Assembly (NCBI RefSeq): GCF_963678635.1
Contig: NC_087066.1
Coordinates: 56,996,312-57,060,311, forward strand
Reading direction: 5' to 3'
Origin: Symsagittifera roscoffensis
Taxonomy: Eukaryota; Xenacoelomorpha; Acoela; Convolutidae
Length of the DNA stretch: 64,000 nt
Part shown: positions 44,201 through 56,740 of the stretch, in pieces
Layout: each line of letters starts with the position of its first letter
Numbering within the stretch: position 1 is the stretch's first letter
Translations under genes and position numbers: made by a program
Notes under the pieces: generated by a model
Database searches by the model: none
What the model saw: only the letters and a program-made list of their open reading frames with translations
Told to the model about the DNA's origin: nothing

Positions 44201-47060
44201 AAACATTTTGAAGTTTTAACTGAGAAATTTCTATAAAGCGCATCAAAAACGATGAAAAAATACCGTTCAGAAACAATTCCGAAAAAACCATAGGAAATTC
44301 CGTCATCAAAAGCTTTAAACTCAGAACATAATTCAAATTTTGTCACCCTGCCTCTAAACGTAAGATATACACTCTTAAAATCAAAAGATAATTTTTTAAA
44401 CCTAAAATTGGAGTTTTGTGAGTTTTCTATAAATGCAAAGAAATCAATTTTGTGGGAAATGCTTTTATCGTACGCCTAAAAACACACAAATTACTTCAAA
44501 TTTAGTCAACATGACTCAAAACGCAAGATAGAAACGTTTTCAAAATCAAAATTATACAATTTACAGTGATTTTAAAAGCGTCATAGATTAAGGCATTTGA
44601 GAATTTTCTATAAGGGGCATCAAAAACAATGAAAACATACCGTTCAGAATCAATTCCAAAAAAATATGGGAAATTCCGTTATCATAAGCTTTAAACTCAT
44701 AATATACTTCAAATTTGGTCAACCTGCCTCTAAACGTAAAACCTACACTCTTAAAATCAAAAGAAAATTTTTACAGTGATATCAAAAACGAAGATGTCGT
44801 CAGGACTTTTAATTAGAATTTTCAACAGAACATTTCAAATAAGATGAAACGATCCGGCTCAGAATCAGCTATCACCTCCTACAGTTGCGTGGGAAATGTT
44901 TTCATCACAGGTCTAAACGCTCAGAATATACTTCAACTTTGATCTACCTGCCTTAAAACGCAAAAAAACAGACACGTTTCTAAATATAAAATTATACCCC
45001 TATCAGCAGTTTTAAAAGCGTCCTTTATCCAGACGCTTTAAAGCTTCGATTTGGGTGTTCTATGAAACTTATCAAATGCGATATAAATATCAGTCTTAGA
45101 CACACTTACAACACTTTTAAAAAAAATTGTTTTCATCAAAAGCCTGCGAGCTCAGAAAATATTTCTTAAAATGAAATTTTTACTGTGGTTATAAGAACGT
45201 CGTAAGTTAAGACGTTTTAATGCTTCCATTGAGTTTTCTATAAAACTTATCAAAAGCGATAAAAAGATGCAGATAAGAAACAGTTTTAACAATTTTGTAG
45301 GAATTGCTTTCATTATAGGCCTAAAAACAACATTTATTTCAAATTTTATAGTAATACACATTTTTTTAAAACTAAAAATTTGTCTTAAAACGTTTTATGA
45401 TAAACGCTTAAAATTTAAAACTGGAGTTTTCTATAAATTGTATCAATTCGAAAAAATGTTTGTAGGAATTTTTTTTATTGCAGGCCTAAAAATTCAAAAT
45501 ATATTTCAAAGTTGGCCAAACTGTCTCAAAACATACAAAAACACGTTTCTTGTCTGTAAAACCATAATTTTTACAGTGGTTTCAAAAATGTATTTTTTAT
45601 TCAGATTTTCAATTTATATAAAACGTACCGAATGCAAAAAAAAAATGATCCAGCTCAGAAATACTCTAAGCACTTTCGTGAGAAATCTTTTCAATACAGG
45701 CATAAAAGCTCAAAATGTACTTCAATTTTGATCGACTCGCCTTTGTTGGGACTCTGTAACTTTTTAGTTTATGTTATTTATAAAACTTTTCAAATGCAAT
45801 AAAAAAATTGCTTCTATAATAGGCCTAAAAGCTCAAAATGTTTTTTTAATTTGGTCAACTAATCTCAAATTGCAAGATATACAAACTTTTGAAAACAAAA
45901 CTTTCGTAGGCGTCATCGTAGGCGTTAAATAATATATATTTCACAATTAGTCAAGCTGCCTCAAACATTTTATGATAAAAACGACACCTCTTACAGCAAT
46001 CTTAAAAGTGTCCTATTTAAGATGCTTTCGAGTTTCAAATTAGAGTTTTCTATAAAGCGTATCAAAAGCGATGAAAAATTCAGCTCAGAAAACATTCCAT
46101 CACTTTTGTGGAAATTTCTTCAATAGGCCCCTTTGTTCAGAATATACTTCAAACTTGATCGATTTGCCTCATATTGCAAGATTTACACGGTTTTAAAAAC
46201 AGAACAAGACTGCTAGTATCAGGGCGAAGCCATGAAGGTTCCGACTGCCTTTCAAGGTTTATGGAGCAGCAGTAATAACATAAAAAATTAAATGAAATAA
46301 AATAAAATGAATTTTTTTTTCCAAAATTTGAAATTTTTTGTAAAAATCCTTACCCCACACGCCATACAAAGTACAAAAAGATAGATTTCGTTCCTTGTAA
46401 CAAATTAGTTATGGCAAATAAGCATCGTTCAACCAATTTGGAACGATTTATAAGACGGATTAAATCTCCGCTTACGCGTTAATAGCGCGAATTATATCGC
46501 GCGTTAATTGTCCCAAATTGGTCAAAATGGCCAAAATGGCAATCTTTAAACCCTCATAACATTACGAAAAATGATCACAGGTGAAATATCTTTTCAAATT
46601 TAAGTTCAGGACAACAATGGCTTTCGAAGGATATAAAAAAATCCGTCAAAAATGGCTAGTTAAAAAGTCGAAATTTGTCTGAAGAAAAAAAACCCACCCC
46701 GAGCACAAATATTTCGTTACTTTCGTATCGAAAGTCGGAACAAATATACCTGATACAGCGGTTTTAAAAGCGTCTACTATTAAGACGCTTCAATGCTCTA
46801 TTTTTGAGTTTTCTATGAAGCGAATAAAATGCGATGAAATAAGCCCAGCTCAAATGTATTTCCAACAGATTTGTGGGAATTGCTTTGATCAAAGGCCTAA
46901 AAACTTACAATATACATAAAGTTTATTTAAAAACATGCCTCGAAACGCTAGAGCTGCCTCGAAAGTGTAGATATACACATTTTAAATTCAAATTTATACC
47001 TTTTTCGGCGGCTCTAAAAGCATCTAATTTTAAGACGCTTTTAGGCCTTAAAGTAGGTTT
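41285..47060. repeat. Degenerate satellite-like array, ~170-250-bp units
   Basis: A conserved order of short blocks repeats about 25 times. The blocks are: ataggcctgaaaactcag, then attacttcaaatttggtcaacctg, cctcaaaacgcaagatatac, ttttacagcggttttaaaagcg, ttaagacgctttaaagc, gagttttctataaagcgtatc, and a block similar to aaatgcgatgaaatgatcca, ending in caacagttttgtgggaattg. Anchors are near 41344, 41511, 41722, 41942, 42198, 42400, 42798, 43190, 43374, 43568, 43882, 44082, 44302, 44472, 44692, 44912, 45142, 45318, 45484 and 45702. Units vary in length and are strongly diverged. The array is interrupted by a family M element at 46203-46743. All ORFs inside are products of the repeat. Confidence 0.85.
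46203..46743 (+). mobile_element. Family M element 5, inserted in the satellite array
   Basis: Left end AACAAGACTGCTAGTATCAGG, right end GTCGGAACAA. The flanks (aaaaacag / atatacc...acagcggttttaaaagcg) are the satellite unit itself, so this copy shows a clean insertion. Confidence 0.85.
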
Positions 47061-47629
47061 TATCTTAATTGCTGCTCTCATTCACCAGATTAAGTGTCTA
47101 CTAGAGCCCAAGGCTTTTTTGAAAATTTCATAGGTTCGGTCGATACTAAATTGGTTCAATATTTTTATAAAGCTGATTACATGGGTAGAGATTCTCCATT
47201 AAATGAATTGGGGGAATGGATATTGGCGATGGTGATACAGAGTACACTTAATAAAAGCTTGATGATACCTACAATTTGAATTTTTTATTAGATAGAAACT
47301 TGGTGCACTTGCTGAAAATAATTCTTAAATTAAAGTTCATATATAGTAAATGTATTGTCATAATATACGATCGATAGGTTTTAAGAAACGGCACCATTTT
47401 TTCTTTTAAAATATTGTTAAATTGCTTTTTTGACTGGAGACAATCGAAACAAAAACAAAAACAAGCCTTGTAAACACAAGAACGGTCAAAAACGAGTACG
47501 GTCAAAAGGTATTAAACTAAGCTCTAATTGCTACTTCAAACCAACTGCTGTCAAAAATTATACAACGCCAAAAATTATACAACCCCTCTTAAGGTATCAA
47601 GTGTAGTATCATTGTTGACAAACAAGTTG
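47061..47629. other. Intergenic DNA after the array
   Basis: Nothing recognised; short frames only (47094-47279, 47269-47505). Confidence 0.5.
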
Positions 47630-48162
47630 TTGTTCCGACTTTCGATACGAAAGTAACGGAATATTTGTGCTCGGGGTGGGTTTTTTTTCTTCAGACAAAT
47701 TTCGACTTTTTAACTAGCCATTTTGACGGAATTTTTTATATCGTTCAAAAGGTATTGTTGTTCTGAGCTTAAATTTGAAAAGATTTTTCACCTGTGATAA
47801 TTTTTCATAAAGTTTTGAGGGTTTTAAGATAGGAATTTTGGCCAATTTGGGACAATTAACGCGCGATATATTTCGCACTTCTAACGCGTAAGCGGAGATT
47901 TAATCCGTCTTAGAAATCGTTCCAAATTGGTTGAAATAAACTTGTGTGCCATAATTGATTGTTACTAGCAGCGCAATCTATTCTCTTGTACTTTATATGG
48001 CGTGTGGGGGGGGACGATTTTCATTAAAAAAAGTTCAAATTTCAGAAAAAAAATTTTCTTTTTGTTTTATTACGTTCAATCTTTTCATGTTATTACTGCT
48101 CCATATACCTTAAAAGGCAGTCGGAACATTCAGGGCTTCGCCCTGATACGAGCAGTCTTGTT
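47630..48162 (-). mobile_element. Family M element 6
   Basis: Inverted copy with both 17-nt hairpins intact (right-end type at its start, TCAGGGCGAAGCCCTGA near its end). It is followed by tacgagcagtcttgtt. Confidence 0.85.
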
Positions 48163-50504
48163 CGCTCTTTCTAAAGCATCAACTTGAAAAAAATGTGCTT
48201 TTCAAACAAAAAACAGTATTCATTAAACTTATGGGTGCAGATTTTCAGCTTATCGAGTTTTTTCCTGTTTAAGCGGAAAATTGATAGAAACCGGTGATAG
48301 GCTATTTAACGGTTTTAGAAAACAATGAAAATTGCAAGCTATAAGAAAATAGGTTTAAAATAGCATGCATGATATGCTAAGCAACAAATTTTACAGCAGC
48401 ACAATTGATAAAAGTTCGTTTATGCTCCAAATTTTGAAAAAAAAAAATGACAAAATTTATTATACTTGGGGTGGTTTTTATTCAAACCAATTCAAACTTT
48501 TCAATTTTTCAATTTTTTGACAGATTTTTGGTTATAGCCTCTGAAAGATATTAATGATTTGAGATCAAATTCAGAAGATAACTTGCCGGTGATTAATTAA
48601 TTTTATTAAGATTTGAAAATTTCCAATTTTCTATAAAAAACCTATCAAATGCGCCAATTTATAACAGCTCAGAAACAAATCAAAATTGAGGTTCAGTAAT
48701 TGATTCAGATGATGTGTTAGTTGATATATACAAACTGCAATGTAACTTTTGTTTTTCTGAAATTTATAATATTAACTTATAACAAAAACTGTTACCAAAC
48801 TTTAAAAGAGTCACGTGAAAGCACAGTTGGAATATTCAGGGTATTTTATCTGAAAGGTATCGATGTCATCTGAATGGTAAAGGTTATGTCATCATGAATG
48901 TTCATAAATGTTCCAGAAGCAGATAGTCTAAATCCCATAGCGCCACGAAAGATATTGATTGATTGAGAAACCAAAAAACTGCAGGCAATTGCGCAAAGAT
49001 ATTGTTAGAGTTGAATGCTTCTGTTTCCTCGAAGTGCGATTATCCATAAATTGGTTTTTAATCACGCCTTGACAGCTAAAATCCGACGCCTAAGCGGTTG
49101 TAGTACTCGATAGGAATTGTGCCGCAAAACAATTCTTTCAGAAAAAAAAACCTTTTTAGCGTTATCAAAACGAGTGTGCAAACTTGTATACCCTACTACC
49201 GATGCATGTTTGATGTTCACTGCTGCTATATACGATCTCTCCAAATTCAGGATGAAAAAAAAACTTTTCCCCATAATGAAATATGAGTTGATAGCAAACT
49301 TAGCAGATATTATTTAGACATTTGTTTATCTGCTAAAATTATGCTTTGGTCATTGATTATCATGTCCATGTTTCATTTGAGTTTTTAAAATATCCACGTA
49401 GTGCCAAAAAGCTAAAGACACTTATCACGACAATAAATTCTAACATACTACAAGACTGCTCATTTCAACCCTGAGTGATTTGATAGCTTGTTAAGATCTA
49501 AGAAGCATTTCATCTTGTTAAGAAATTTGAAAATTGAACAATAGTGTTTAGATTTTTTGTTGAAAATACTCCCACCCACGCAATTGAAATACAAATTTGG
49601 GTTTTTAGCATCTAGTACCGTCCTAATAGATTTTTGCTAGCTTGCCTGATATCAAATTGGAACAATTTATGAGCCTGATTAAAAAGTCGCTAACGCGTTA
49701 ATAGAACGAAACATATCGAGCATTAAATGTTCCAAAATATCCCTTCTAGCATTTTTGAACCACCTTTACGAATATTTACAGCACAGGTAAAAACACACAG
49801 GTAAAAATATTTGAGCTCAATGATATTATTCAAAAGTTTTCAATAATAAGGGTTCAAAAATGAGAAATTTTTATGTAATCAGAATCGTATAAAACCTTGA
49901 CAAGCTCCTATTCCCCCACCTATAAAAATGAAATATGGCTTGACAGGTACTATTTGAACATCTTTTTATCTGCAGTCTTTATCTTCCGCTGTTCAATTTC
50001 GATTTCCCGGAAATACTTTCGCGAAATTTTTAGCTTTATCTAACATTTTCAAAAATTGACAATTATTAATTTTCAGTTTCATTATGATTTCAAAGAAATT
50101 GGCGGAATATTTTCTTCTCTGGGTTTTTTTATTAGGGCAAATGCCAGTTTTTATTCGAAAACCAATTTTAAGAAGTTCTGTTTATTTTTTTATTTTATTT
50201 ATTTTTTTATTTTTTTTTTCCTGGCCACAAATTAAAAACATATTTTCACTTTTTCCTGGAAAACTTCAATTTTTTTGCACGTAGCGTAGGTTGAGAAACA
50301 ATAGGTCCGCGAAATTACTCCAAATGGAATTTTGCGTTGATAGACAGGCGATTTATAACTTTTTTCATTGTGTGTGGTGGTGGTTTTTTGCGAAAAATAT
50401 TAGAAAAACCTCAAAAAATTTAACAATTCATCAGCCAGAACTAGATCAGATACTTCAAAGACCAGTCGAAGCATTTAGTGTTTAATCATGATTCGACCAA
50501 ACTT
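48163..50504. other. AT-rich intergenic DNA
   Basis: No gene is supported. A strongly diverged family M copy lies at about 49450-49880. Near 48620-48690 a remnant of the satellite unit is visible (ttttctataaaaaacctatcaaatgcg...cagctcagaaac). Confidence 0.5.
49450..49880 (+). mobile_element. Strongly diverged family M copy
   Basis: Starts acaagactgctcatttcaa; later attggaacaatttatgagcctgattaaaaagtcgctaacgcgttaatag matches the M core in order. Confidence 0.5.
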
Positions 50505-51040
50505 GTTGTTTTGAATTTCATAACAAAAGAAACGGAATATTTTTGCTCGGGATCGTTTTTTTCTCTAGACAAATTTCGACTTTTTCACTAGCCATTTTTG
50601 ACGATTTTTTTTACATCCTTCAAAAGGTATTGTTGTTCTGAGCTTAAATTTGAAAAAAATGTTTCACCTGTGGTCATTTTTTGTAAAATTATGGGGCTTT
50701 AAAGATTGCAGTTTTGGCCAATTTGGGACAAATAACGCGCGATATATTTCTCGCTAATAACGCGTAATCGGAGATTTAATCCGTCTTAGAAATCGTTCCA
50801 AATTGGTTGAAAAAAGCTTACTTGCCATAATTGATTTCTTACAAGGAGCAAACTATATCCTTTCGTACTTTATATGGGGTGTGGGGGATGATTTTAACTA
50901 AAAAAAAATCCAAATTTTAGAGAAAAAAAATTCATTTTGTTTTATTACATCGAATTTTTATATGTTATTTCTGCTCCATAAACTTTAAAAAGCAGCAGTT
51001 GGAACATTCAGGGCTTCGCCGTGATACGAGCAGTTTTGTT
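50505..51040 (-). mobile_element. Family M element 7
   Basis: Inverted copy. The right-end hairpin is lost (ataacaaaagaaacgg), but the core and the left end (cagggcttcgccgtgatacgagcagttttgtt) are clear. Confidence 0.75.
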
Positions 51041-53539
51041 GAATTTTTCAAACCGATTGAAACATTGTCCCCGCTCAAACATATTTAGAAATTTCGTGGG
51101 CACGAAGAAGAATCCTGTCATTGAGGTTTGGTCCTCTTTGCGCCTCAATTTGACCCATTTTGGAATAAACACATTCAATTAAAGTTTCGAGTCAGAAAAA
51201 AAGTTCCCGACCATACCTGTTTCGCAGTAGTGCTATTTATCATTGAGACACGTCTGAAACTTAAGATCTGTTTAAAGCCACCGAAAACATTAGAAAAATA
51301 TTAAACATGTGAAATTTCGTTACTTCTTTTTGATTCGTTTCTTATTTTCATGTTTGTTATAAAAATTTCTCGTGGTCGAAACATTCTATGCTATTTGCAT
51401 AGTAACCACCAACCCTTGTTTTTTGAAATTGCATTGGGCGATTGAGTTTTATCTTAATAAGGGCTAAACGCTGCACCTGCATTGTTAAAATCAAGGTAAG
51501 GTTCCAATGTGCATCCTGGATTTTTACCGAAAACATTTACTCAGTGTCCAAAAATAACTTAAAAATGCAAATGATGAGAAAGATTTTTTAGATAAAGTTA
51601 AAGTCCAATTTTTGAGAGAGTTGAAAAAGCCACATACTATAACAAAAAGTTAACGCTTCAGTTAAATTTCACGCGTGACAGTGACAGAAAAAAGCTTTCA
51701 GCTAACGACCAAACAATTTTTGGGGCAGCCGTTTAAATTTAGTTGGGCAAAAAAGCAATTTTCATCCATTACAAACCCAGAAAGCATTACATGTCATAAA
51801 ATTCAAATTACTTTGTGCAAAAAAATCATTTCAACCTGAGTTTAACGGTAAATCATCTTCGCTAAGCGTCCAATAAGCCGCGATTTCAGGAAGCCAGTTA
51901 CAGTTTTCTTAATGTCCTATTTTTGTTGTTTAGACTATCGACCTATTGATGTGCATCTGTTTTTCGAGCAATTGATTTTTCGGTTAGGAATAAGAAGAGT
52001 CATTGGCATCATTTGTTCACACAGTTGGATTTCATTTTCATTTTTGCTCCCAACTTAACGACATTTTCGCCTTCCTTCGAAAAATGTGCTTTGTTCCTAA
52101 TTGTATTTGCATTTTCACGGTATGATTTTTCCCTTGCTATCATAGAGCGTTTGTAATTTATGACAATAGTGGTGGTAAAAATGCTATTGAACAAAAAGAG
52201 AAAATCTTCAGCCGTGGTCTGCGTTTTTCTCCATACCCATACACATCATGCTCTGTCATCCTGCCTTTTGCACTAAGTTTAAAACATTGGTGGCGTGTCC
52301 TCTTAAGAGAACTTGATTTATGCAACTGTTGAATTTTTTAATGGTTTTTTTATTTTCACATTTTCGAAGCTACTTGAGACAATATAAGGAAAAAAATTAA
52401 CACACTATTTTTTTTCAATTTTTGTTTGCTTTGTATTATGGTGTTCTCTTTATTTGAAATTGGAAAGAAATAACTTGAAATTGCATTTTTCTTTGGAAAA
52501 ATGCACCCTGTCAAATCAAGTACTGATAGCAGTACTAGTATATAGGTTCAATATTCACGGGACTATTCGACCGAACAGGCAGCTAACTCTTTTATCTTTA
52601 GGCTATCTTGACAAATTGAATTTAAAAATTCGGGGAAGGTAATTGGCGTTAATTATATCACTGGGTCTAGAGAGACCCTTTGGCTCCCATTTCTGAATTC
52701 ATTCAGCAGCCCTCGGCTCTACCTGACTGTTGGTCTGACTAAAGTGCACTGAGCCGATCGGTGATTTGTGTGACAACACGTTTTTGAATTTGATGATTAT
52801 ACCATACCAAATTTTGAAAGATAATACAACACTTTTATTTTTTAAAAACCAAAAAATATTTTTTTTAAAACTCAGATTTTTTATCGGTGTTCACAATTAA
52901 TATATAGGTTGACTAGCTCAGCACGTTAACATTTATATCATCGCTGTACTTAGCAAAAGACTTTTTTTTATTATGAGAACTTTCTGCTACCTAAGAAAGG
53001 AGCTAAGGACACTTTCTACTGTGTATGTCGCTTGATCCCCAAAGGCATGGCCATAAATTGGGGAGCCTCAGCAAAGAATGCTTGATGCAAATATAGGTTA
53101 AGACCGCGACAAGTTTAGACCCGGTTGGTTAAACCCCTCGAGTTACGGCACAGAGAAAGCTCCATTTTTCTTAAAACCTTTGCTGAGCCCTGACCTAAGG
53201 GTGGGTTTTATGGTGTGCGCAACCTTTGAACGGGAATCCATATTGAATTTAAAGATTTTTTATATTGAGAAAAAAAATCATTTATCCATGAGGAAAAATG
53301 CCAAAAATGGACAGTTCAGCTTTTCACGGAATAAAGCGTTGCTTTTCACGGAACAGTTCAGCTTTTCAATCGGTAAAATTATTCAGCTGACAACTTTGTC
53401 AGCAAAAACCTGGTTGAAGTATAAAAAACGCTGAAAAACATGATTTCAAACTAGAAGATCTCAATTTAACGTCGTATTCTTTCTTTTGTTGGTTTTCAAA
53501 TTTTCTGCGCAAAATCGGGTTGAAATGTTTTTATTTCAG
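51041..53539. other. Intergenic DNA / probable 5' intron or flank of the PEP-19-like gene
   Basis: No coding exon is recognised. The last part, ending in ttatttcag at 53531-53539, should be intron of the gene that follows; the upstream 5' exon was not located. Frames at 52454-52642 and 53180-53434 are unrecognised. Confidence 0.5.
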
Positions 53540-53760
53540 AATCGAAGTTAACCGAGAAAAGTCAAAGAATGTCGTCTGAAGCTGCACAAAAACCGACATC
53601 AACCGAAGCCGAGGAGGAAGTAGACATCGACCTAAACGACCCCGAGGTGGAGAAGGCGGCCATCAAAATACAGGCGGGATTTGGCCGGTTCAAGAAGTCC
53701 AAGAACCCAGCATCGGGTGAAGGGGAGGGCTCCGCTAAGGAAGAGAATGGGGCAAAGTAG
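53540..53760 (+). CDS. PEP-19/PCP4-like IQ-motif calmodulin-binding protein (coding exon)
   Basis: A 63-residue protein read from ATG 53569-53571 to TAG 53758-53760. The exon begins at 53540, right after a pyrimidine-rich tract and ttatttcag, so 29 nt of 5' UTR precede the start and the whole coding sequence is in one exon. Residues 14-27 are acidic (EAEEEVDIDLNDPE). The IQ motif follows directly (AAIKIQAGFGRFKKSK), then a Ser/Gly/Glu/Lys tail. The acidic stretch, DID-D, ...AA-IQ..F.-F-KK order and total length match vertebrate PEP-19 (PCP4), a small cytosolic protein that binds calmodulin and alters its calcium kinetics. Codon use is more GC-rich than the surroundings, as expected of a conserved gene. 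This is the only convincing host gene in the window. Its 3' UTR probably continues through the poly-C tract at 53781; no clear AATAAA was located. Confidence 0.85.
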
Positions 53761-55130
53761 GCTGTCTTCAACCTGCTAACAACCCCCCCCCCCCTCGCTC
53801 ACAGCCAGCACTCCCCCTTTCTGGTTTCCCTTCACTGGACCAACCAATCCAAAACTCATGACCATAATGATATTTTGAACAAAAACTGAGCCCCCATAGT
53901 AGAAAATACGCAATAATTTAAATGCATACTTTCTAGTGAATACTAAAATTAGTTAAATGTAACGAATTTACAGGAAATCATCGAGGATTTGTTTTTCGGA
54001 TTTGATTGCTTTTCGCAGTTTTTAAAATGCTTCGTCAAAAACACTCAAAATAATTCACTTCGTTGTGTTTTTTGAATTTTCACATGTCAGTTAAAGAACT
54101 TGAAAAATTTATTTTTAGCAAAAACAAATTTTTGATAGTTTTCGCTGCTTGCTGAAATTCTCGACCATTTTGTTTATTTTGTTAACTTAAATTTTCTAAT
54201 ACTAAAAATACATTCATAATTCATAATGATACTCAATTTCAGCTGAGGCGCTATTTTAAATATTGGAATAATTTTTTGAATAACGCACAGCACAATTCAC
54301 CTTTTTAGCGTAACTTTGCAATTTTGCTAAGATTCAATTTATATTGTGCAGTTTATTTTCTTCAATTACCGTTGTTACTTGGGCCGATCTTTAGTTTTGT
54401 AGATTTTTAAAAGAGTTTCAGAAGGCTCGTCGACTTTTGTTTGGGCTGACCTCGTTATATGGCGGAATTTTCTTAAAAATCCAAAATTGAGTTCTATTGA
54501 GGAAACTCGGAAAAGATTTTTGAACACTTTATTTGAAAAATATATGGCCAAAAATATCTGGATGACCTTTTTTTCAATCCATCTCTCGTTGATGCATTTT
54601 AGTTATAAATCAAACGCAGTGAGTTATTGTTGCTTATCTGGTAATGTTAAAATTTACGTCAAAGTTTTTTGACTTTTGAAAGAGTAGTTTTTCGCGAGAG
54701 TTAGTTCAATTGTTGCCCAGAAGCAGCGCTATTAAAGAAACGAAAACAAAGACAACTGAAGTTCTGATGGGACATCACATAATTAATTCTTATCATGCGA
54801 TGGAATGCGTTCATCAGTATCATAAAAATGCTCGAGGGAGCCAACATTTTTTTTGTAAAACAGGGTCATTTGTCTCCTTTGCTAAAAGTGATACACGCGG
54901 AGAGCATATCAAAAAATGCTGGTTATAACAAACATATGGGGCTATTTTTCCTTTTCTCCCACCTGCGAACTTTTAAAAAATTGTTTTATTTTTACTAAAA
55001 TTGGTTTGGGAAAAAGAAAAAGAGCCATAATTGTAAGATGAATCTACACATAGTATTTCAGATAAAAGTTGTCAAAATGAATGTATTATATCAACGAGCA
55101 ATTCTGCTAATGAAAAGTGTTCAGTACCAC
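53761..55130. other. 3' flank of the PEP-19-like gene and intergenic DNA
   Basis: The poly-C tract at about 53785-53796 and the next ~100-200 bp are likely 3' UTR. The remainder is AT-rich with unrecognised short frames (54487-54672, 54710-54928). Confidence 0.5.
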
Positions 55131-55319
55131 TGGTTTACTAAAGCTAACTAAGCTAGATTGAAAGAATAAAAGTAATTGTATTTAAGTTAGACTGACTGTT
55201 GACTAAAGAGTAAAATAGTGACGCGAAGTCCAATGGAATTCGTATGAAGCACAACTGACCGGTAACTAATTAGTTGCTGGAGGTTAAGGTTAATAATGTA
55301 AGAACACACAATCACAACA
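55131..55319 (-). repeat. 3' LTR of Gypsy element C
   Basis: 189 bp with plus-strand ends TGGTTTACTAAAGC...AATCACAACA, that is TG...CA on either strand. It aligns along its length with 60867-61054 but with many substitutions, so the insertion is old. A purine tract (GGGAA on the minus strand) lies just upstream at 55320-55324. Confidence 0.8.
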
Positions 55320-55800
55320 TTCCCAACGCAAGAAAAAATTATATCTGCAATTGAACTAGGTAGCCAAAATCACACACATACTTCATACTTCTATTGCCCC
55401 ACGGGATACGAAGTTTGAAACAAAAAGAATCAACTTACAACACCAATGGAAGTTACAAGAGAATATACAAAGGTACACGGAGATCAAAATGAGATACAAT
55501 GTACTGGCTACATACAATTTGATGTAGATATAAACAACAACTAGAGAAAAAAAAAGATATTTACAATTGGGAATATGTATAATATAAACTAATAAAACAC
55601 TAAAATAAACTGAGTGAGTGATTGAATGTATTCGGAATTTAAAGAATGAATTAGGATAACGCAATGGTAAAAAAAGGAATATGTTCGTTGTGAAGAGTTG
55701 ATGTTTCAAGAGTTTTAATTCGCTGAGTGAAATTATTGGTGAAAACTATCTGCATCTACTCTGGATTCTACGTCTATGATTGAGGAATATCGCTCCCTCC
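55320..55800 (-). other. Gypsy C 3' non-coding region
   Basis: AT-rich, between the pol tail and the 3' LTR. It is loosely similar to 24300-24630 of element A (tacaaaggtacac.., acaatgta.. blocks), so it belongs to the element. The 55383-55709 frame is hydrophobic by composition and not credible as a gene. Confidence 0.5.
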
Positions 55801-55807
55801 ATCGCCT

Positions 55808-56740
55808 TTATCGTCCATTGAGAGTTCTTGAGCAGGTGAGCACAACACCACTAGTTTCGGGTTTATCGAAGATGTGGTTGAGTGGGATCCTTGTGTTGTC
55901 TCGGCCACTAAGGTGAGTCTCACTTGGATGTCCGCCACTGGTGTCAAGAATGCTGAGGGGGACTCGAAGGTTTTGGTGGCATGTCATCTGTTTGTTGAGG
56001 TGAATGCGATTAACGGTTCCTCTTCTGAATCCACAACGTCTTTTGCCGCGACCAAGGTTAACACTTGCAGGAGGAAGTGCCTCTCTCCAAAAAACTTTGG
56101 AGGCCCGGGGCTCCTTCTTGGACGTGACATGCTGCATGAAGGGTGCCTAGTACTGGATCTGATGGCTTCTCGGGAAAACTCTCTATAGCAATTGGGTTCT
56201 CGCTCATACCCGGAGTTGGTGAAGTGAAGTTCAAGACTGATTGAATGCCAGAGATGGTTCGTTTTGAAGGATCAAAAGATCTTTCACAAATGAAAGACTG
56301 AGAATTAACCCCAGAGTCAGTCCCCAGATTGTCTTCCAAGACGTTGTCCGATTGCTCTAAATCTAATGACGATGATCAGTCTGAGCTAATATAAATGAAA
56401 CTTTTGAAGCTGGTGACATTTGTTTTTCACCTTTTCGATAGTGTTCAGCCTGATGGTCTGCTTGACAGTTTAGGTCCTGCTTCGTTTGACTCTTTCCTTT
56501 TGGCAGGCGAATTTCTCTTTCTCTTCTCTGCTAATTCATTAATATTAACTAACGTATTCGGAACAATTGTAAAATTTTTAGGAGCCAATGATTGGTTTAT
56601 CTTGAACGCCAGGTCCAATTTTCTTTATACGTGGCCGTTATCTTTGAGAACCGTATGTTTGGTGTCTGAAATAGGTTTTCCGCCCAGGGATTTAAAATAG
56701 GTTTGGCCTCCCCTTCTGTTCACTGTCTTTTTTGCCAATT
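55808..56740 (-). pseudogene. Gypsy C integrase C-terminal region and pol tail
   Basis: Minus-strand pieces read GPPKFFGERHF near 56085-56110 (compare GPPKFFGERRY in element A) and FPEKPSDPVLG upstream. A KKDSEQKGRPN stretch at 56705-56740 corresponds to RRAANRKNGEP of element A. The two main frames, 55808-56137 and 56058-56339, overlap in different registers, showing a frameshift. Confidence 0.65.

Noticed and set aside
44076-45731. Frames of 69-154 codons in the satellite array
   Set aside because: They follow the repeat units, are rich in Phe/Lys/Ile from AT content, and change frame between units.
41285-47060. A CRISPR array
   Set aside because: Units are long, degenerate and without constant repeats separated by unique spacers; the genome is that of an animal.
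55874-56188. 104-codon plus-strand frame
   Set aside because: Antisense of the Gypsy C pol tail, which carries GPPKFFGER on the minus strand.
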